Positions 6,417 to 6,507 of a stretch of DNA of 6,507 bases are shown here, piece by piece; position 1 is the stretch's first letter; the number at the start of each line of letters is the position of its first letter. Source of the DNA: Candidatus Aquidulcis sp. (GTDB lineage: Bacteria > Chloroflexota > Anaerolineae > Anaerolineales > E44-bin32); contig DYJB01000152.1 of assembly GCA_020723365.1 (NCBI GenBank), forward strand, positions 1-6,507. Direction: 5' to 3'. Made by a program: the position numbers and the translations under genes. The notes beneath the pieces are model-generated. The model was not told the DNA's origin and made no database searches. It saw only the letters and a program-made list of their open reading frames with translations.

Positions 6417-6507
6417 CAGCAGGGTGTTGTCGGCGTTGGAGACCCCGATTCCCTACGGCGTCAATCGGCGGTTGGCCTGCACAAGTCCATAACCTGCAGT
6501 AGGTTGG
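6417..6507 (-). pseudogene. upstream remnant of the broken beta-helix paralogue, with in-frame TAG
   Basis: Translating the reverse strand in the frame of the downstream fragment gives, from the right edge, a stretch containing 'GYGLVQANRRLTP', then TAG (6453-6455), then 'GIGVSNADNTLL' running into the fragment. The intact paralogue has 'NHVQGNRVTRPGQAGIAVSSADNTLL' in the same place, read here in two parts: V-Q-x-N-R before the stop and G-I-x-V-S-x-A-D-N-T-L-L after it. The coil is two residues shorter than its counterpart (21 instead of 23). The gene continues beyond the window. Confidence 0.6.

Noticed and set aside
6491..6505. AACCT/AGGTT inverted repeat at the right end of the window
   Set aside because: Five-base arms can easily arise by chance and the segment translates in frame as part of the beta-helix remnant. 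It could also be an end-of-contig artefact.

Overview
The window is high-GC bacterial DNA (roughly two thirds G+C by eye) and is almost fully coding. Every complete gene encodes an exported right-handed parallel beta-helix protein. The gene style is Sec signal peptide, short 'TIQ..V.AA' cap, long run of 22-23 residue coils, and one 786-residue protein with an omega-like 'choice-of-anchor Q' tail plus a C-terminal beta-sandwich. This is typical of large-genome environmental bacteria such as Planctomycetota, Myxococcota or Eisenbacteria-like lineages. I lean towards Planctomycetota from memory of such C-terminal tails, but the sequence does not prove it. There are no RNA genes, insertion sequences, CRISPR arrays or phage genes.

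Layout from left to right: (1) the 3' end of a forward gene whose start lies outside the window (to 497), ending in a small transthyretin/carboxypeptidase-regulatory-like beta domain; (2) a convergent reverse gene (536-2173) for a 545-aa secreted beta-helix with eight coils of exactly 22 residues; (3) a 226-bp divergent intergenic region with a perfect 14-bp inverted repeat; (4) a forward gene (2400-4760) for a 786-aa secreted protein with two different beta-helix modules and a C-terminal sandwich; (5) 20 bp further on, a convergent reverse gene (4781-5899) for a 372-aa beta-helix with an eleven-rung asparagine ladder; (6) upstream of it on the same strand, a close tandem paralogue (6054 to the window end) whose frame is interrupted by a stop at 6453-6455.

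The proteins probably act outside the cytoplasm (periplasm, surface or medium). Coiled beta-helices of this kind bind or cleave polysaccharides, or serve as structural or adhesive stalks. No catalytic site can be assigned here with confidence, and no gene for sugar transport, regulation or secretion is visible, so a joint pathway cannot be claimed. The best-supported points of interest are the geometric regularity of the coils (aromatic and Asn ladders, a 22-to-23 residue register change), the recent tandem duplication with a decaying copy, and the inverted repeat between the divergent genes.
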